Notes under the pieces: model-generated | Databases searched by the model: none | The model's input: only the letters and a program-made list of their open reading frames with translations | What the model was told of the DNA's origin: nothing | In this document: one piece after another, positions 1 to 8,967 of the stretch | How the letters are laid out: every line of letters starts with the position of its first letter | How positions within the stretch are numbered: the stretch's first letter is position 1 | Program-made: the position numbers and the translations under genes | Origin: Roseibium algicola | Lineage (GTDB): Bacteria; Pseudomonadota; Alphaproteobacteria; Rhizobiales; Stappiaceae | Direction: 5' to 3' | Length of the DNA: 64,000 nt | Assembly: GCF_001999245.1 (NCBI RefSeq) | Contig: NZ_CP019630.1 | Coordinates: forward strand, 1,736,001 to 1,800,000

Positions 1-387
1 TTCCGGAGAAGAGATGTGGATCGGCTTGCCGCCCGGGTTCATCACCCCCTTGAAGTCGCCTTCATCGGTAGACACCAGCACGCGGCGGGAGAACAGGTTA
101 CGGGCATCGAAGCCACCAACCGGCTGCACGTGAACGAAGCCCTTGTCCGTGACATGTGACACCAGGAAGCCGATCTCATCCATGTGGCACAGAAGCATGA
201 CCTTCTTCGGGGTTCCCTTCTTGGAAGCCTTGCGGCTGTCGCGGCGGCAAAGCAGCGAACCCATCGGATCGACGGTAACCTCGTCGAACAAGCCCTTGAT
301 TTCCGCCTGAATCAGGTCGCGGACCCGGTGTTCGTGACCCGGTACACCCGGCGTTTCGCAAAGTCGGCGAAGCAGATCGATATTCAT
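1..387 (-). CDS. M42 family metallopeptidase (FrvX/glutamyl aminopeptidase-like), N-terminal part
   Basis: Only the first 129 codons are in the window; the gene continues beyond base 1. The product opens MNIDLLRRLCETPGVPGHEH, typical of M42 aminopeptidases, followed by MGSLLCRR and VMLLCHMDEIGFLV, which carries the first metal-ligand histidine (HMDE). M42 enzymes are cytosolic dinuclear-metal aminopeptidases forming tetrahedral particles that trim peptides. The ATG at 387 has a GGAAG-type ribosome site just upstream. Overlapping open frames on both strands here are shadows. The family call is firm; substrate preference cannot be read from this fragment. Confidence 0.85.
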   Translation of the reverse strand, partial: MNIDLLRRLCETPGVPGHEHRVRDLIQAEIKGLFDEVTVDPMGSLLCRRDSRKASKKGTPKKVMLLCHMDEIGFLVSHVTDKGFVHVQPVGGFDARNLFSRRVLVSTDEGDFKGVMNPGGKPIHISSPE

Positions 388-582
388 GGAACTTCCTGTG
401 AAGGTTGGAAAATCGGCACGATCCTAGTCCGAAAGACCGCGCGGGATAAAGAGCCAAGACAGATTAGTTCGAAAAGAGAGGCTTGTTGCAGGTGCATGGC
501 CTGCGATAAGCCTCGGCAGGAAACCGCATCCCCCATGCGAATCCTGACAGACCGTTCCGCCGTTTTCCGGCACAGCCCTTCA

Positions 583-1410
583 ATGCGAATGGAAAGGTTT
601 TCTTCTTTGACCACTCTCTTGTCCGGCACCGTCCATGTCGAAACGCGCGCCGTCACGGTCGGCAACTACACCGTTCACGTTCGCTGCTGGACACCTGAAG
701 TTCGTTTGCCCGGCAAGGTGCCGGTGCTTCTGTTTCACGATTCTCTTGGCTGTATCGCCCTCTGGCGCGATTTTCCCGAGCGCCTTGCCGTGGCCAGCGG
801 ACGGGTCGTGATTGCCTATGACAGGCCCGGCTTCGGCCAGTCGTCGGTGCGCGAAGACATCCTGCCCGCAAGCTTCATTGCGGATGAAGGCAGAACGGTT
901 GTGCCCGCGCTGTGCGAGCAGCTGGACCTCACGCGATTTGTTGTCTGTGGGCATAGCGTCGGTGGTGGCATGGCGGTGCATACGGCCGCACAGCATCCCG
1001 AGAAGGTCACGGCCCTGGTCACGATTGCCGCTCAAGCGCTTATCGAGGACCGCACCCTGGAAGGTGTCCGCGAAGCCCGCACCGCATTTGCCGATCCAGG
1101 CGCGTTCGACAGACTTGCGCTCTATCACGGCGACAAGGCGCGCTGGGTGCTGGATGCCTGGACGGAATCATGGCTTTCGCCCGCCTTCGCCCATTGGTCC
1201 CTTGACGATGCGCTTGCCGGTGTCCGCTGCAGCACCCTTGCGATCCACGGCGCAATGGACGAATACGGATCAATCCGCCACCCGGAACACATCGCCAATA
1301 GCACCGGCGGACAAAAGGTCATCCTGGAAGGAAGAGGGCACACGCCTCACAGGGAATGCCCGGACCTGCTGGTTGAAACCATTTCCAGTTTCCTGGTGAA
1401 TATTTCGTGA
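583..1410 (+). CDS. alpha/beta hydrolase
   Basis: A 275-residue alpha/beta-hydrolase-fold protein. The oxyanion strand VLLFHDSLG is near residue 49, the nucleophile elbow GHSVGG has Ser125, an acid lies in HGAMDEYGS and the catalytic histidine in GRGHTPH near the C-terminus. The triad is therefore complete and the enzyme should be an active esterase or lipase-like hydrolase. No signal peptide is seen, so it is probably cytosolic. The frame is open much further upstream, but that part overlaps the divergent M42 gene and does not look like protein; ATG 583 or the second ATG at 589 is preferred. Substrate is unknown. Confidence 0.8.
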   Translation: MRMERFSSLTTLLSGTVHVETRAVTVGNYTVHVRCWTPEVRLPGKVPVLLFHDSLGCIALWRDFPERLAVASGRVVIAYDRPGFGQSSVREDILPASFIADEGRTVVPALCEQLDLTRFVVCGHSVGGGMAVHTAAQHPEKVTALVTIAAQALIEDRTLEGVREARTAFADPGAFDRLALYHGDKARWVLDAWTESWLSPAFAHWSLDDALAGVRCSTLAIHGAMDEYGSIRHPEHIANSTGGQKVILEGRGHTPHRECPDLLVETISSFLVNIS

Positions 1411-1649
1411 TCCGGCACCCGGGCAGGCTGCTTGCCGTCGCAAGAAAAGGAAAACTGCGGTCGGTCTTCGCAGATTAGCGAAGTCGGTTTAACTTCTTGC
1501 TCGCCAATTTCGAAAAATCGTCCACCTGTTTTTCGCTTTGCCATTGCAGTGTCGCAATTGATGACAACATTCTAAAGGTAAGCAAAAAGCGTCTCCCGTC
1601 TTCTCGGAGAGATGTAGCGCCTTCCATTGCGACGATCCCGGGGAATCCC

Positions 1650-2735
1650 ATGACCCAGAAAAAACGTTTTATTCTTTCCATTGACGGCGGCGGCATTCGT
1701 GGCCTCATTCCGCTTCGGCTGCTTGAGACACTTGAAAGCCGATTGAGCCAGCGCGGCGTTAGCGAGCCGCTGCACCAGGTTTTCGATCTGATGGCCGGTT
1801 CTTCTACCGGCGGCCTCATTGCTGCAGGCCTATCCGCCCCGCGCCCAGGCGGCACCGCTGGCGCACCTGCCGCGACCATTGATGAGCTGCGCAGCTTCTT
1901 CGAACGCGACGCGCGGGAAATCTTCAAATCATCAATCTCGGCACGACTGGCCAGAACCGTCACCAGTTCGCTTGGCCTGTTCGATGAAACCTACGATCCG
2001 CGGCCGCTTGAAAAGCTGCTGAAGGAACGCTTCGGCTGGACCTCCATGGCCAGTGGCCTGACCCATCTTGTCCTGACCGCCTACGATCTGGAACAGCGCA
2101 AGCCTGTGTTCCTGACAAACGGCCTTGAAGCAAGCAGCGGCCGGCCGGATGACTACTACTTCTGGCAGGCTGTGCGTGCGACCACCGCCACCCCCTCGTA
2201 TTTCGAACCGGCACGCGTTGAAAATCTCAGTCGCCGGCGCGAGGAAGCCCTGATCGATGGAACGGTCTTCATGAAAGACCCGACAGTGGCAGCGTATCTG
2301 GAAGCCCGCAATCTTGGCTGGGGCGACGACGAGATCGTCATCCTGTCGCTTGGCACCGGCAGGGCACCGGCACGGTCGTTCCTTTACAAGGACGCCGTTG
2401 GCTGGGGTGCCCTCGGCTGGCTGCAGCCCTCCAAGGGCGCGCCGCTGATGTCGATCCTGGCCGACGCGCAAAGCCAGACGACCTCCGATCAGGCACGGCA
2501 GCTCTTTGCAGAACTGCCGAACGTGACCTATCACAGGCTCGACGCCGATCTTCCACCGGAAGCCGAAGACATCGACAATGCCCGTCCCGGCAACATCATC
2601 ACGCTGAATGGTGCTGCAGACAGGGTGATCCGCGACAACACTGTTTTCCTCGACGCGTTCGCCGACATGATCGCGGCGCATGTGGATAATAGCGAATCGG
2701 ATGCGGAAGCACCCGATTTAGTGCATGCTGCCTGA
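1650..2735 (+). CDS. patatin-like phospholipase (CBASS/patatin family lipase)
   Basis: A 361-residue patatin. The oxyanion-hole loop DGGGIRG is at residues 12-18, the nucleophile motif GSSTG at 50-54 (Ser52) and the dyad Asp in the D-G-T motif at 203-205. It is a Ser-Asp dyad acyl hydrolase expected to cleave phospholipid or lipid esters. The N-terminus begins directly with the catalytic domain, so ATG 1650 is a better start than the upstream in-frame codon at 1497, which would add about 50 low-complexity residues. No cyclase, Cap or other defence gene adjoins it, so a stand-alone lipase is more likely than an anti-phage effector. Confidence 0.85.
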   Translation: MTQKKRFILSIDGGGIRGLIPLRLLETLESRLSQRGVSEPLHQVFDLMAGSSTGGLIAAGLSAPRPGGTAGAPAATIDELRSFFERDAREIFKSSISARLARTVTSSLGLFDETYDPRPLEKLLKERFGWTSMASGLTHLVLTAYDLEQRKPVFLTNGLEASSGRPDDYYFWQAVRATTATPSYFEPARVENLSRRREEALIDGTVFMKDPTVAAYLEARNLGWGDDEIVILSLGTGRAPARSFLYKDAVGWGALGWLQPSKGAPLMSILADAQSQTTSDQARQLFAELPNVTYHRLDADLPPEAEDIDNARPGNIITLNGAADRVIRDNTVFLDAFADMIAAHVDNSESDAEAPDLVHAA

Positions 2736-2804
2736 CGAGTGAGGTGATCGTCGCGGCGGGAGCAACGACGGCGGAACACCCAGACTGGCGCACGAGGTTT
2801 CGAC

Positions 2805-3893
2805 GTGAGAACGGGGAAAACAGGCAAGCGAAATCGCTGGGCACCCTCGGTGTCCGGCTTCATGGCATTTGCAGCCGCGTTCCAGGTATCCTGTCTCGTT
2901 GCGTCAGCCGCGCCGGTGCCGACAGCCAAACCGGCCGATCCTGTCTCCGAGGACTATTCGCCGACCGTCGAACTGGTTGCAGGTGTGCCTGTCCCGGTAA
3001 AGAAGCGCGATGTGCCGGAAGGCTATGTCGCGAACAAGCCCAAGCTGGTGCTTTATGGGGACCAGCCGGCACGAGACTATTTCGGCGCCGCCACCGGCCC
3101 CGCTCAACTGAAAGCCCGCTCGATCGGATCCTACGCCAAGGGTTGCCTCGCAGGCGGAGCGGAACTGCCGACGGACGGCCCGACCTGGCAGGCAATGCGC
3201 CTGTCGCGCAATCGCAATTGGGGCCACCCTGTCCTGATCGATTATCTCAAGGATCTGGCGAGCGATGCCCCCAAGGTCGGCTGGAACGGTTTGCTTGTCG
3301 GCGATATCGCGCAGCCGCGCGGCGGGCCGATGACATCCGGCCATGCCAGCCACCAGATTGGCCTCGATGCCGATATCTGGCTGACGGAAATGCCGAACCG
3401 GCGCCTGACCGCCCAGGAACGCGAAGACATCTCCGCTATTTCGATGCTGATCGGTCCGATGGACGTCAAGGGTGCAGACCGGCGTGTCGACCCCAGGAAA
3501 TGGTCGGATGACCATGCTCGGCTGATCCGGCGCGCCGCATCGGACCAGCGTGTTGCACGCATCTTCGTCAGCCCGACGATCAAGAAAGCTCTGTGCGATT
3601 TCGAGAAGGGCGGCAACCGCGCCTGGTTGCGCAAGGTACGGCCGTGGTGGGGGCACCACTATCACTTCCACGTACGCCTTTCCTGCCCTGCAGGCAGTGC
3701 CGGCTGCAAGAACCAGAACCCGCCGCCCCCGGGCGATGGCTGTGGCGCGGACCTTGCCTATTGGCTGTCCGACGAACCCTGGGTTCCCAAAAATCCCCCC
3801 AAGCCTGGAGAACCTCCGAAGGTGGTCAAGAAACGGCCCATGGCTCTGGCAGCCCTGCCGAATGACTGCCGGTCGGTGCTGACGGCCAATTGA
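2805..3893 (+). CDS. mepA: penicillin-insensitive murein endopeptidase MepA (M74)
   Basis: A 362-residue periplasmic peptidase. It starts at a GTG with GAGG seven bases upstream. A long basic leader and hydrophobic stretch (residues about 10-35) form a signal peptide. The M74 zinc-site motifs are present: GHASHQIGLDADIW in the middle and WWGHHYHFHVRLSC near the C-terminus. MepA cleaves D-Ala-meso-DAP cross-links of peptidoglycan and is insensitive to beta-lactams. The C-terminal tail is proline/lysine-rich, as in rhizobial homologues. It stands alone, with a separate gene converging on it. Confidence 0.92.
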   Translation: MRTGKTGKRNRWAPSVSGFMAFAAAFQVSCLVASAAPVPTAKPADPVSEDYSPTVELVAGVPVPVKKRDVPEGYVANKPKLVLYGDQPARDYFGAATGPAQLKARSIGSYAKGCLAGGAELPTDGPTWQAMRLSRNRNWGHPVLIDYLKDLASDAPKVGWNGLLVGDIAQPRGGPMTSGHASHQIGLDADIWLTEMPNRRLTAQEREDISAISMLIGPMDVKGADRRVDPRKWSDDHARLIRRAASDQRVARIFVSPTIKKALCDFEKGGNRAWLRKVRPWWGHHYHFHVRLSCPAGSAGCKNQNPPPPGDGCGADLAYWLSDEPWVPKNPPKPGEPPKVVKKRPMALAALPNDCRSVLTAN

Positions 3894-3910
3894 GACCGGC
3901 TGGGTGACGC

Positions 3911-4429
3911 CTAGGCGTTCGGCGATTGCATCGGCCCCAGAACCCTGGCAACGAAGACCAGATCCAGCCAGCGGCCGAACTTGGTGCCGGCTTCCGGCAG
4001 ACGGCCGGCAACATGAAAACCAAGTTTCTCGTGAAGGGCGATGGAGGCAGAATTGTCCCCGTCGATGACGCCGACCAGCACATGTAATTTCATGTCGGTG
4101 GCAATGTCGACCAACCGCTCCAGAAGCGCCTTCCCAATGCCGCGCCGCTGTGCCGCCGGGTCGACATAGACGGAATGTTCCGCCGTCAGACGGTACCCTT
4201 CGCGAGGCCGGAACGGCCCGAAGCTGGCGAACCCGAGAACAGTATCTGCATCGTCCACGGCCACCAGAACCGGCAGCCCCTGCTTTACCCGGCCTTCGTA
4301 CCAGGTCAGCCTGTCGTCCAGCGTTTCCTCACGATTTGTCCAGGCAGCCGTCGTCTCGCGCACAGCCTGGTTATAAAGCGCCAGGATCGACGGGACATCC
4401 TTCGGTTCTGCATTACGGATCAACATCAT
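3911..4429 (-). CDS. GNAT N-acetyltransferase, phosphinothricin acetyltransferase-like
   Basis: A 172-residue single-domain GNAT. The acetyl-CoA binding P-loop reads QRRGIGKALLERL, followed by HVLVGVIDGDNSASIALHEKLGF, the usual motif B. The start MMLIRNAEPKDVPSILALYN and the overall length match the Pat/Bar/MddA group, which acetylates the amino group of phosphinothricin, methionine sulfone or related amino acids. Cytosolic. Convergent with mepA (17 bp apart). Substrate within this broad group cannot be fixed from sequence. Confidence 0.85.
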   Translation of the reverse strand: MMLIRNAEPKDVPSILALYNQAVRETTAAWTNREETLDDRLTWYEGRVKQGLPVLVAVDDADTVLGFASFGPFRPREGYRLTAEHSVYVDPAAQRRGIGKALLERLVDIATDMKLHVLVGVIDGDNSASIALHEKLGFHVAGRLPEAGTKFGRWLDLVFVARVLGPMQSPNA

Positions 4430-4665
4430 GCTCTCTTGTCAGGCTGCTCGACACATCAGTGCCGCTGCAATCTAGATCACACTTTGAGGTTGATTTGCCA
4501 CGACAAATGTCACCTGCGGGCTACGTCATTTGCCGGAGGCGCCATATCCCTGTCGGAGCGGTGAAACCCGGCATTCGCCCGAGGGTGCAAAAAAGCACCG
4601 GAATTCAACGCCCGAAGGCTTCAATCTACTAGGCGAAATCGAATTGCAATGGTAAAGGGGCGGCC

Positions 4666-6471
4666 ATGACGACGAAGAAGCTTTCCAACATCCGCAACTT
4701 TTCCATCGTGGCTCATATCGATCACGGCAAGTCGACGCTGGCCGACCGCCTGATCCAGATGACCGGCACGCTGACCGACCGCGAAATGACCGAGCAGGTG
4801 CTCGATTCGATGGACATCGAACGCGAGCGCGGCATCACGATCAAGGCGCAAACAGTGCGACTGATCTACAATGCCAAGGACGGCGAACAATATACGCTGA
4901 ACCTGATCGACACGCCGGGCCACGTGGACTTTGCCTATGAAGTGTCCCGCTCGCTGGCGGCCTGTGAAGGCTCGCTGCTGGTGGTCGACGCCTCTCAGGG
5001 TGTGGAAGCCCAGACGCTCGCCAACGTGTATCAGGCCATCGACAACGATCATGAGATCGTCACCGTCCTCAACAAGATCGACCTGCCTGCGGCCGAACCG
5101 GACCGCATCAAGGAACAGATCGAGGACGTGATCGGCATTGATGCGTCAGAAGCCTGCATGATCTCCGCCAAGACCGGCCTTGGTGTCGACGACGTGCTGG
5201 AAGCGATCGTTTCCAAGCTGCCGCCTCCGGAAGGTGACCCGGAAGCGACACTGAAGGCGATGCTGGTCGACAGCTGGTACGACACCTATCTCGGCGTGAT
5301 GGTGCTCGTCCGTGTCATCGACGGCTCCCTGAAGCGGGGCCAGAAGATCAAGATGATGGGTACGGGCGCTGCCTATGATGTCGACCGCGTCGGCGTCATG
5401 ACCCCGAAATTCCTGCAAGTGGACGAGCTGAAGGCCGGCGAGATCGGCGTCATCACCGGGTCCATCAAGGAAGTGGCCGACACCCGTGTCGGTGATACCA
5501 TCACCCTGGAAAAGAAACCCTGCACGGAAGCCCTTCCGGGCTTCAAGCCGGCTCAGCCGGTCGTGTTCTGCGGTCTCTTCCCGGTCGACGCGAACGACTT
5601 CGAGGATCTGCGCGCTGCCATGGGCAAGCTGCGCCTCAACGATGCCTCGTTCTCGTTTGAAATGGAAACATCCGCAGCTCTTGGCTTCGGCTTCCGCTGT
5701 GGCTTCCTCGGTCTGCTGCACCTGGAAATCATCCAGGAACGTCTCTACCGCGAATTCGACCTCGACCTGATCGCGACCGCGCCGTCGGTGGTCTACCAGA
5801 TGTCCCTGACGGACGGTGCGGAAGTCGAACTTCACAACCCGGCTGACATGCCGGATGTGGTGAAGATTTCCGAAATCCGCGAGCCCTGGATCCGCGCAAC
5901 CATCATGACGCCGGACGAGTATCTGGGCGGCATCCTGAAACTGTGCCAGGAACGGCGCGGTCTTCAGATCGACCTGTCCTATGTCGGCTCCCGCGCGATG
6001 GTAACCTACGACCTGCCGCTCAACGAAGTCGTGTTCGACTTCTACGATCGCCTGAAGTCGATCTCCAAGGGCTACGCGTCGTTCGACTATCAGATTTCGG
6101 ACTACCGGGCCGGCGATCTGGTCAGGATGTCGATCCTGGTCAACGAAGAGCCGGTGGATGCGCTTTCCGTGCTCGTGCACCGCAGCCAGGCGGAACGCCG
6201 TGGCCGCGCCATGTGCGAAAAGCTGAAAGAGCTGATCCCGCGGCACATGTTCAAGATACCGATCCAGGCTGCCATCGGTGGCCGCGTGATCGCCCGCGAG
6301 ACCATCTCCGCCCTGCGCAAGGACGTGACTGCCAAGTGTTATGGCGGCGACGCCACCCGTAAGCGCAAGCTGCTTGAGAAGCAGAAGGCCGGCAAGAAGA
6401 AGATGCGTCAGTTCGGCAAGGTCGAGATCCCGCAGGAAGCCTTTATCCAGGCCCTGAAGATGGACGAGTGA
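4666..6471 (+). CDS. lepA: elongation factor 4 (LepA)
   Basis: A 601-residue ribosome-associated GTPase. The G1 loop AHIDHGKST is at residues 16-24, the switch region [10 protein letters not shown] and DTPGHVDF follow, and NKID provides guanine specificity. The LepA-specific C-terminal domain ends with [20 protein letters not shown], the hallmark that separates LepA from EF-G. Length matches the family (about 600). LepA back-translocates or remodels stalled ribosomes and helps initiation or assembly. A ribosome site AAAGGGG precedes the ATG. Confidence 0.98.
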   Translation: MTTKKLSNIRNFSIVAHIDHGKSTLADRLIQMTGTLTDREMTEQVLDSMDIERERGITIKAQTVRLIYNAKDGEQYTLNLIDTPGHVDFAYEVSRSLAACEGSLLVVDASQGVEAQTLANVYQAIDNDHEIVTVLNKIDLPAAEPDRIKEQIEDVIGIDASEACMISAKTGLGVDDVLEAIVSKLPPPEGDPEATLKAMLVDSWYDTYLGVMVLVRVIDGSLKRGQKIKMMGTGAAYDVDRVGVMTPKFLQVDELKAGEIGVITGSIKEVADTRVGDTITLEKKPCTEALPGFKPAQPVVFCGLFPVDANDFEDLRAAMGKLRLNDASFSFEMETSAALGFGFRCGFLGLLHLEIIQERLYREFDLDLIATAPSVVYQMSLTDGAEVELHNPADMPDVVKISEIREPWIRATIMTPDEYLGGILKLCQERRGLQIDLSYVGSRAMVTYDLPLNEVVFDFYDRLKSISKGYASFDYQISDYRAGDLVRMSILVNEEPVDALSVLVHRSQAERRGRAMCEKLKELIPRHMFKIPIQAAIGGRVIARETISALRKDVTAKCYGGDATRKRKLLEKQKAGKKKMRQFGKVEIPQEAFIQALKMDE

Positions 6472-6514
6472 GAAACCGATTGGCGCGCCGCGCCAATCCC
6501 AGCAAGGCCTTGCC

Positions 6515-7099
6515 ATGAGTATTGAACAGACCCTTTCCGACCGCGCCGGCGACGTTTGCGAGTTCTGCGGCGCTACCGAGGCGCTGCGGCCGCTGGATGT
6601 CGGCCCCGATACGGATGGCACGGCCGAAATGGCGGTTCTGGCTTGCACCACATGTGCCGACCAGATTTCAGGTGCCGCCGATATCGACCCGAAGCATTGG
6701 CTCTGCCTCAACGAAGCCGCCTGGAGCCAGGTTCCCCCGGTTCAGGTTGTCGCCTACCGCATGCTTTCCAGAATGCGCGACGAGAGCTGGGCGCGTGATC
6801 TTCTGGACGTGCTGTATCTGGACGACGAAACGCTTGCCTGGGCCAAGGCCGGCCTTGGCGGCAGCGCGGGCGAAGGTGACGACGGCGTGGTCCACAAGGA
6901 TACGCACGGTGCTGTTCTTGCCGCGGGCGACACGGTGACATTGATCAAGGATCTCAAGGTCAAGGGCGCCAACTTCACCGCCAAGCGCGGCACCGCCGTG
7001 CGCAACATCTCCCTTGTTGCGGACAATGCCTCCCAGATCGAAGGCCGCGTGAACGATCAGCGGATCGTCATCCTGACAGAGTTCGTGAAGAAGGCCTGA
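6515..7099 (+). CDS. PhnA domain zinc-ribbon protein (YjdM-like, extended)
   Basis: A 194-residue protein. An N-terminal zinc ribbon (CEFCG near residue 15 and CTTCA near 43) is followed by a middle region of about 70 residues and a C-terminal PhnA/YjdM beta domain (GDTVTLIKDLKVKGANF, RGTAVRNI, IEGRVNDQRIVILTEFVKK). E. coli YjdM (PhnA) is about 110 residues; this longer form is common in marine bacteria. Despite the name, no phosphonate genes are near. It follows lepA by 43 bp with a GC-rich palindrome (6480-6496) between them and no clear T-run, so co-transcription is possible. Function unresolved. Confidence 0.85.
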   Translation: MSIEQTLSDRAGDVCEFCGATEALRPLDVGPDTDGTAEMAVLACTTCADQISGAADIDPKHWLCLNEAAWSQVPPVQVVAYRMLSRMRDESWARDLLDVLYLDDETLAWAKAGLGGSAGEGDDGVVHKDTHGAVLAAGDTVTLIKDLKVKGANFTAKRGTAVRNISLVADNASQIEGRVNDQRIVILTEFVKKA

Positions 7100-7141
7100 T
7101 CAGTTCGTTTCTGAGCTGATCAACACGCCCCGGGAGAGCGC

Positions 7142-7981
7142 TTACGCCGCATCCCGGAAGACCTGAAGGATAGCCGAAACAATTGTCGGGTCTTCCCGGC
7201 AGAAGAGCGTCATCCTTGTTTTCGGCAATTCTGGCAGCCGATAGAGTTCCCCGACTTCGCGGCATCCCTCCGGAATATTTCGCCGGTCGAGACAGGCAAT
7301 GCCGAGCCCTGCGCTGACCGCCCCCTGTATTGCGCCGACACCGGTGCCGGTGAAGGCGTCTTCAAAAACGATCCCCGCATCCTTGAGCGTGCCAGTTGCC
7401 AGGCGCCGGAGGGCGCAGGTTTCCGAAAGCGCCACCAAGGGGAACGGCGTACCGGTTTCCCAGGTGAAATCCCTGGCGGCTGTCCAGACGAGATTTTCCT
7501 CGAAAGCCATGTGACCCGTGCCCTCGACGTCCTCAGAGCGCACCATGATCGCGCTGAACAGACCTGCCTTGAAGTCGTTGTACAGCGTATCCGAATAACC
7601 GACCGCAACATGGAGACGATGTTCCGGCAAGGCCTTGCTGAGGGAGGCGATAATCTCCGGGAGGCGGCCACCCGCCGCGTGATCGCTGATACCGCACCGA
7701 AGCCGCTTTTGAACGGAAGGACCTGAAACGCGGGCCGTCACCCTGTCATGCAGATCGATCAGACTGCGGGCGTCACTTAAAAAACGAGCACCGAAGCTCG
7801 TCAATCGGACGGACCGGGGCGATCGGCTGAGCAAGGCGCTGCCGAGACGGTCTTCCAGTTTCTTGATCTTGACGCTGACAGCAGACTGGCTTGCCCCCGT
7901 CATCTGTCCTGCCCGGGTAAAGCTGCCTGTTTCGGCAACTCGAACAAAAGCGCGCAAGAGATCCATGTCGAGATCGGTCAT
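7142..7981 (-). CDS. LysR family transcriptional regulator
   Basis: A 279-residue LTTR. The N-terminal winged helix reads LLRAFVRVAETGSFTRAGQM and SQSAVSVKIKKLEDRLG, followed by a two-lobed effector domain of about 190 residues. It is divergent from the tautomerase at 8084, with a 102-bp shared promoter region, the usual arrangement of an LTTR and its target. The intergenic segment 7985-8060 is AT-rich. The inducer is unknown. Confidence 0.9.
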   Translation of the reverse strand: MTDLDMDLLRAFVRVAETGSFTRAGQMTGASQSAVSVKIKKLEDRLGSALLSRSPRSVRLTSFGARFLSDARSLIDLHDRVTARVSGPSVQKRLRCGISDHAAGGRLPEIIASLSKALPEHRLHVAVGYSDTLYNDFKAGLFSAIMVRSEDVEGTGHMAFEENLVWTAARDFTWETGTPFPLVALSETCALRRLATGTLKDAGIVFEDAFTGTGVGAIQGAVSAGLGIACLDRRNIPEGCREVGELYRLPELPKTRMTLFCREDPTIVSAILQVFRDAA

Positions 7982-8083
7982 GCAATCATTCTAATTTATG
8001 ATTTTTGAAATATCAAAGATTTGTTTCTGTTATCTTTGATGCCACAATAAGGTTGGCAGCATCACCGAATGACGGAGGACAAG

Positions 8084-8488
8084 ATGCCGCTTACCAATGT
8101 TTCCCTGCTGAAAGGCTCCAGGACCGCTGCACAGAAATCAGCAATCCTGGACGAGATCTATCAGGCAATGCGCGAGACCTTCGGCGTGCCGCAGGACGAC
8201 AAGTTCATGATGATCACCGAACATCCACGCGAAGATTTCCTGTTCGGCCGCCACTTCATGAATATCGACCGGTCGGACGACCTGATCATCATCCAGCTGA
8301 CGGTCAGCGATACCCGCAGCGTCGACCAGAAGAAAGCGCTGTTTGCCCGGATCGCAAAGGGCCTGGCCCGCGAAGTCGGCATCCGTTCCGAAGACATCTT
8401 CATCAACCTGGTCGAGACAAGGCTTGAGAACTGGTCGTTCGGCCATGGCGTCGCGCAATATGCCGACAGGCAACCGGTCGCCATTTGA
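8084..8488 (+). CDS. tautomerase superfamily protein (4-oxalocrotonate tautomerase-like)
   Basis: A 134-residue protein. The start is decided by GGAGG at about 8074-8078, which places translation at ATG 8084 and puts proline right after the initiator (MPLTNVSLLKG). Removal of Met would expose the catalytic Pro1 of the tautomerase superfamily. An open frame 15 bases further upstream would destroy this and is rejected. The length suits a monomeric two-motif or long-chain tautomerase. It lies next to a divergent LysR gene that probably controls it. Substrate unknown. Confidence 0.85.
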   Translation: MPLTNVSLLKGSRTAAQKSAILDEIYQAMRETFGVPQDDKFMMITEHPREDFLFGRHFMNIDRSDDLIIIQLTVSDTRSVDQKKALFARIAKGLAREVGIRSEDIFINLVETRLENWSFGHGVAQYADRQPVAI

Positions 8489-8573
8489 TCCGAACCGGAC
8501 AGGAAGCCGGTCGACCTGATCACCAGGCAAGATAGCGAACGCACTAAAATGCGGGATTGCCTCCCAAAGACAG

Positions 8574-8608
8574 AAACGGCGCCGGGCTTGCCGCCCAGGC
8601 GCCGTTTT
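8574..8608. terminator. GC-rich hairpin terminator
   Basis: A near-perfect stem, AAACGGCGCC pairing with GGCGCCGTTT, encloses a short GC-rich loop and is followed by a T-rich run (TTTTCT). It lies 86 bases after the tautomerase stop codon. The reverse strand also has a short T-run, so it may serve the small gene at 8697-8834 as well. It could instead end an independent small RNA (see findings). Confidence 0.6.
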
Positions 8609-8696
8609 CTGGTTTGGAAGTCTTGTCCAACCGGCCTGTCCTTGCGGAGGGTCGATAGGAAGGTTTGGGGACCGGCCTTTCAGCCGGTCTTCAGCC

Positions 8697-8834
8697 TTAG
8701 CGCCGGTTGAGCGGAAGGTCGGCCAGTTCACGCTGGGACATGCGCACGATTGCCGGATGGGACATCGGGTCGGTGCGGTCATATGCGGAAGCCGGACGAG
8801 CCGTCAGGTGTCGGCGCATAAACAGTTTCATCAT
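8697..8834 (-). CDS. small protein (45 aa), divergent from VtlR-like regulator
   Basis: A 45-residue basic protein, MMKLFMRRHLTARPASAYD at the N-terminus and ending MSQRELADLPLNRR. An AAGGAG ribosome site at 8845-8850 lies ten bases before ATG 8834; an in-frame ATG at 8843 is too close to that site. The ending resembles the arginine-rich tail of short DUF1127-type proteins, but the match is loose. It is divergent from the LysR gene at 8968 across an AT-rich promoter region. In Brucella, VtlR activates genes for very small DUF1127 proteins, which makes this a natural target. Too short for homology by eye. Confidence 0.6.
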   Translation of the reverse strand: MMKLFMRRHLTARPASAYDRTDPMSHPAIVRMSQRELADLPLNRR

Positions 8835-8967
8835 GAGTTTCATTCTCCTTATTATTGTTTTTTGCATGGCCAAATTCCTTCTTTGAATTTAGCTATGCTC
8901 CTTATATAGACGCCACTACTCGCTAAAAAAATCGACTTATTCTGATTTTCAGTTTAGCTTTTCTAAA

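Noticed and set aside
1650..2735. Patatin as part of a CBASS anti-phage system
   Set aside because: No nucleotidyltransferase, Cap2/Cap3 or other defence gene is adjacent; the nucleotidyltransferase-like gene at 17057 is of another family and 15 kb away.
4646..5052. Long minus-strand frames opposite lepA, and a similar case opposite pheT and ugpC
   Set aside because: They are typical GC-rich antisense shadows of well-conserved genes.
8670..8689. Hairpin GACCGGC/GCCGGTC just after the small-protein gene
   Set aside because: It has no T-run on either strand, so it is not listed as a terminator; it may be a stabilising stem.
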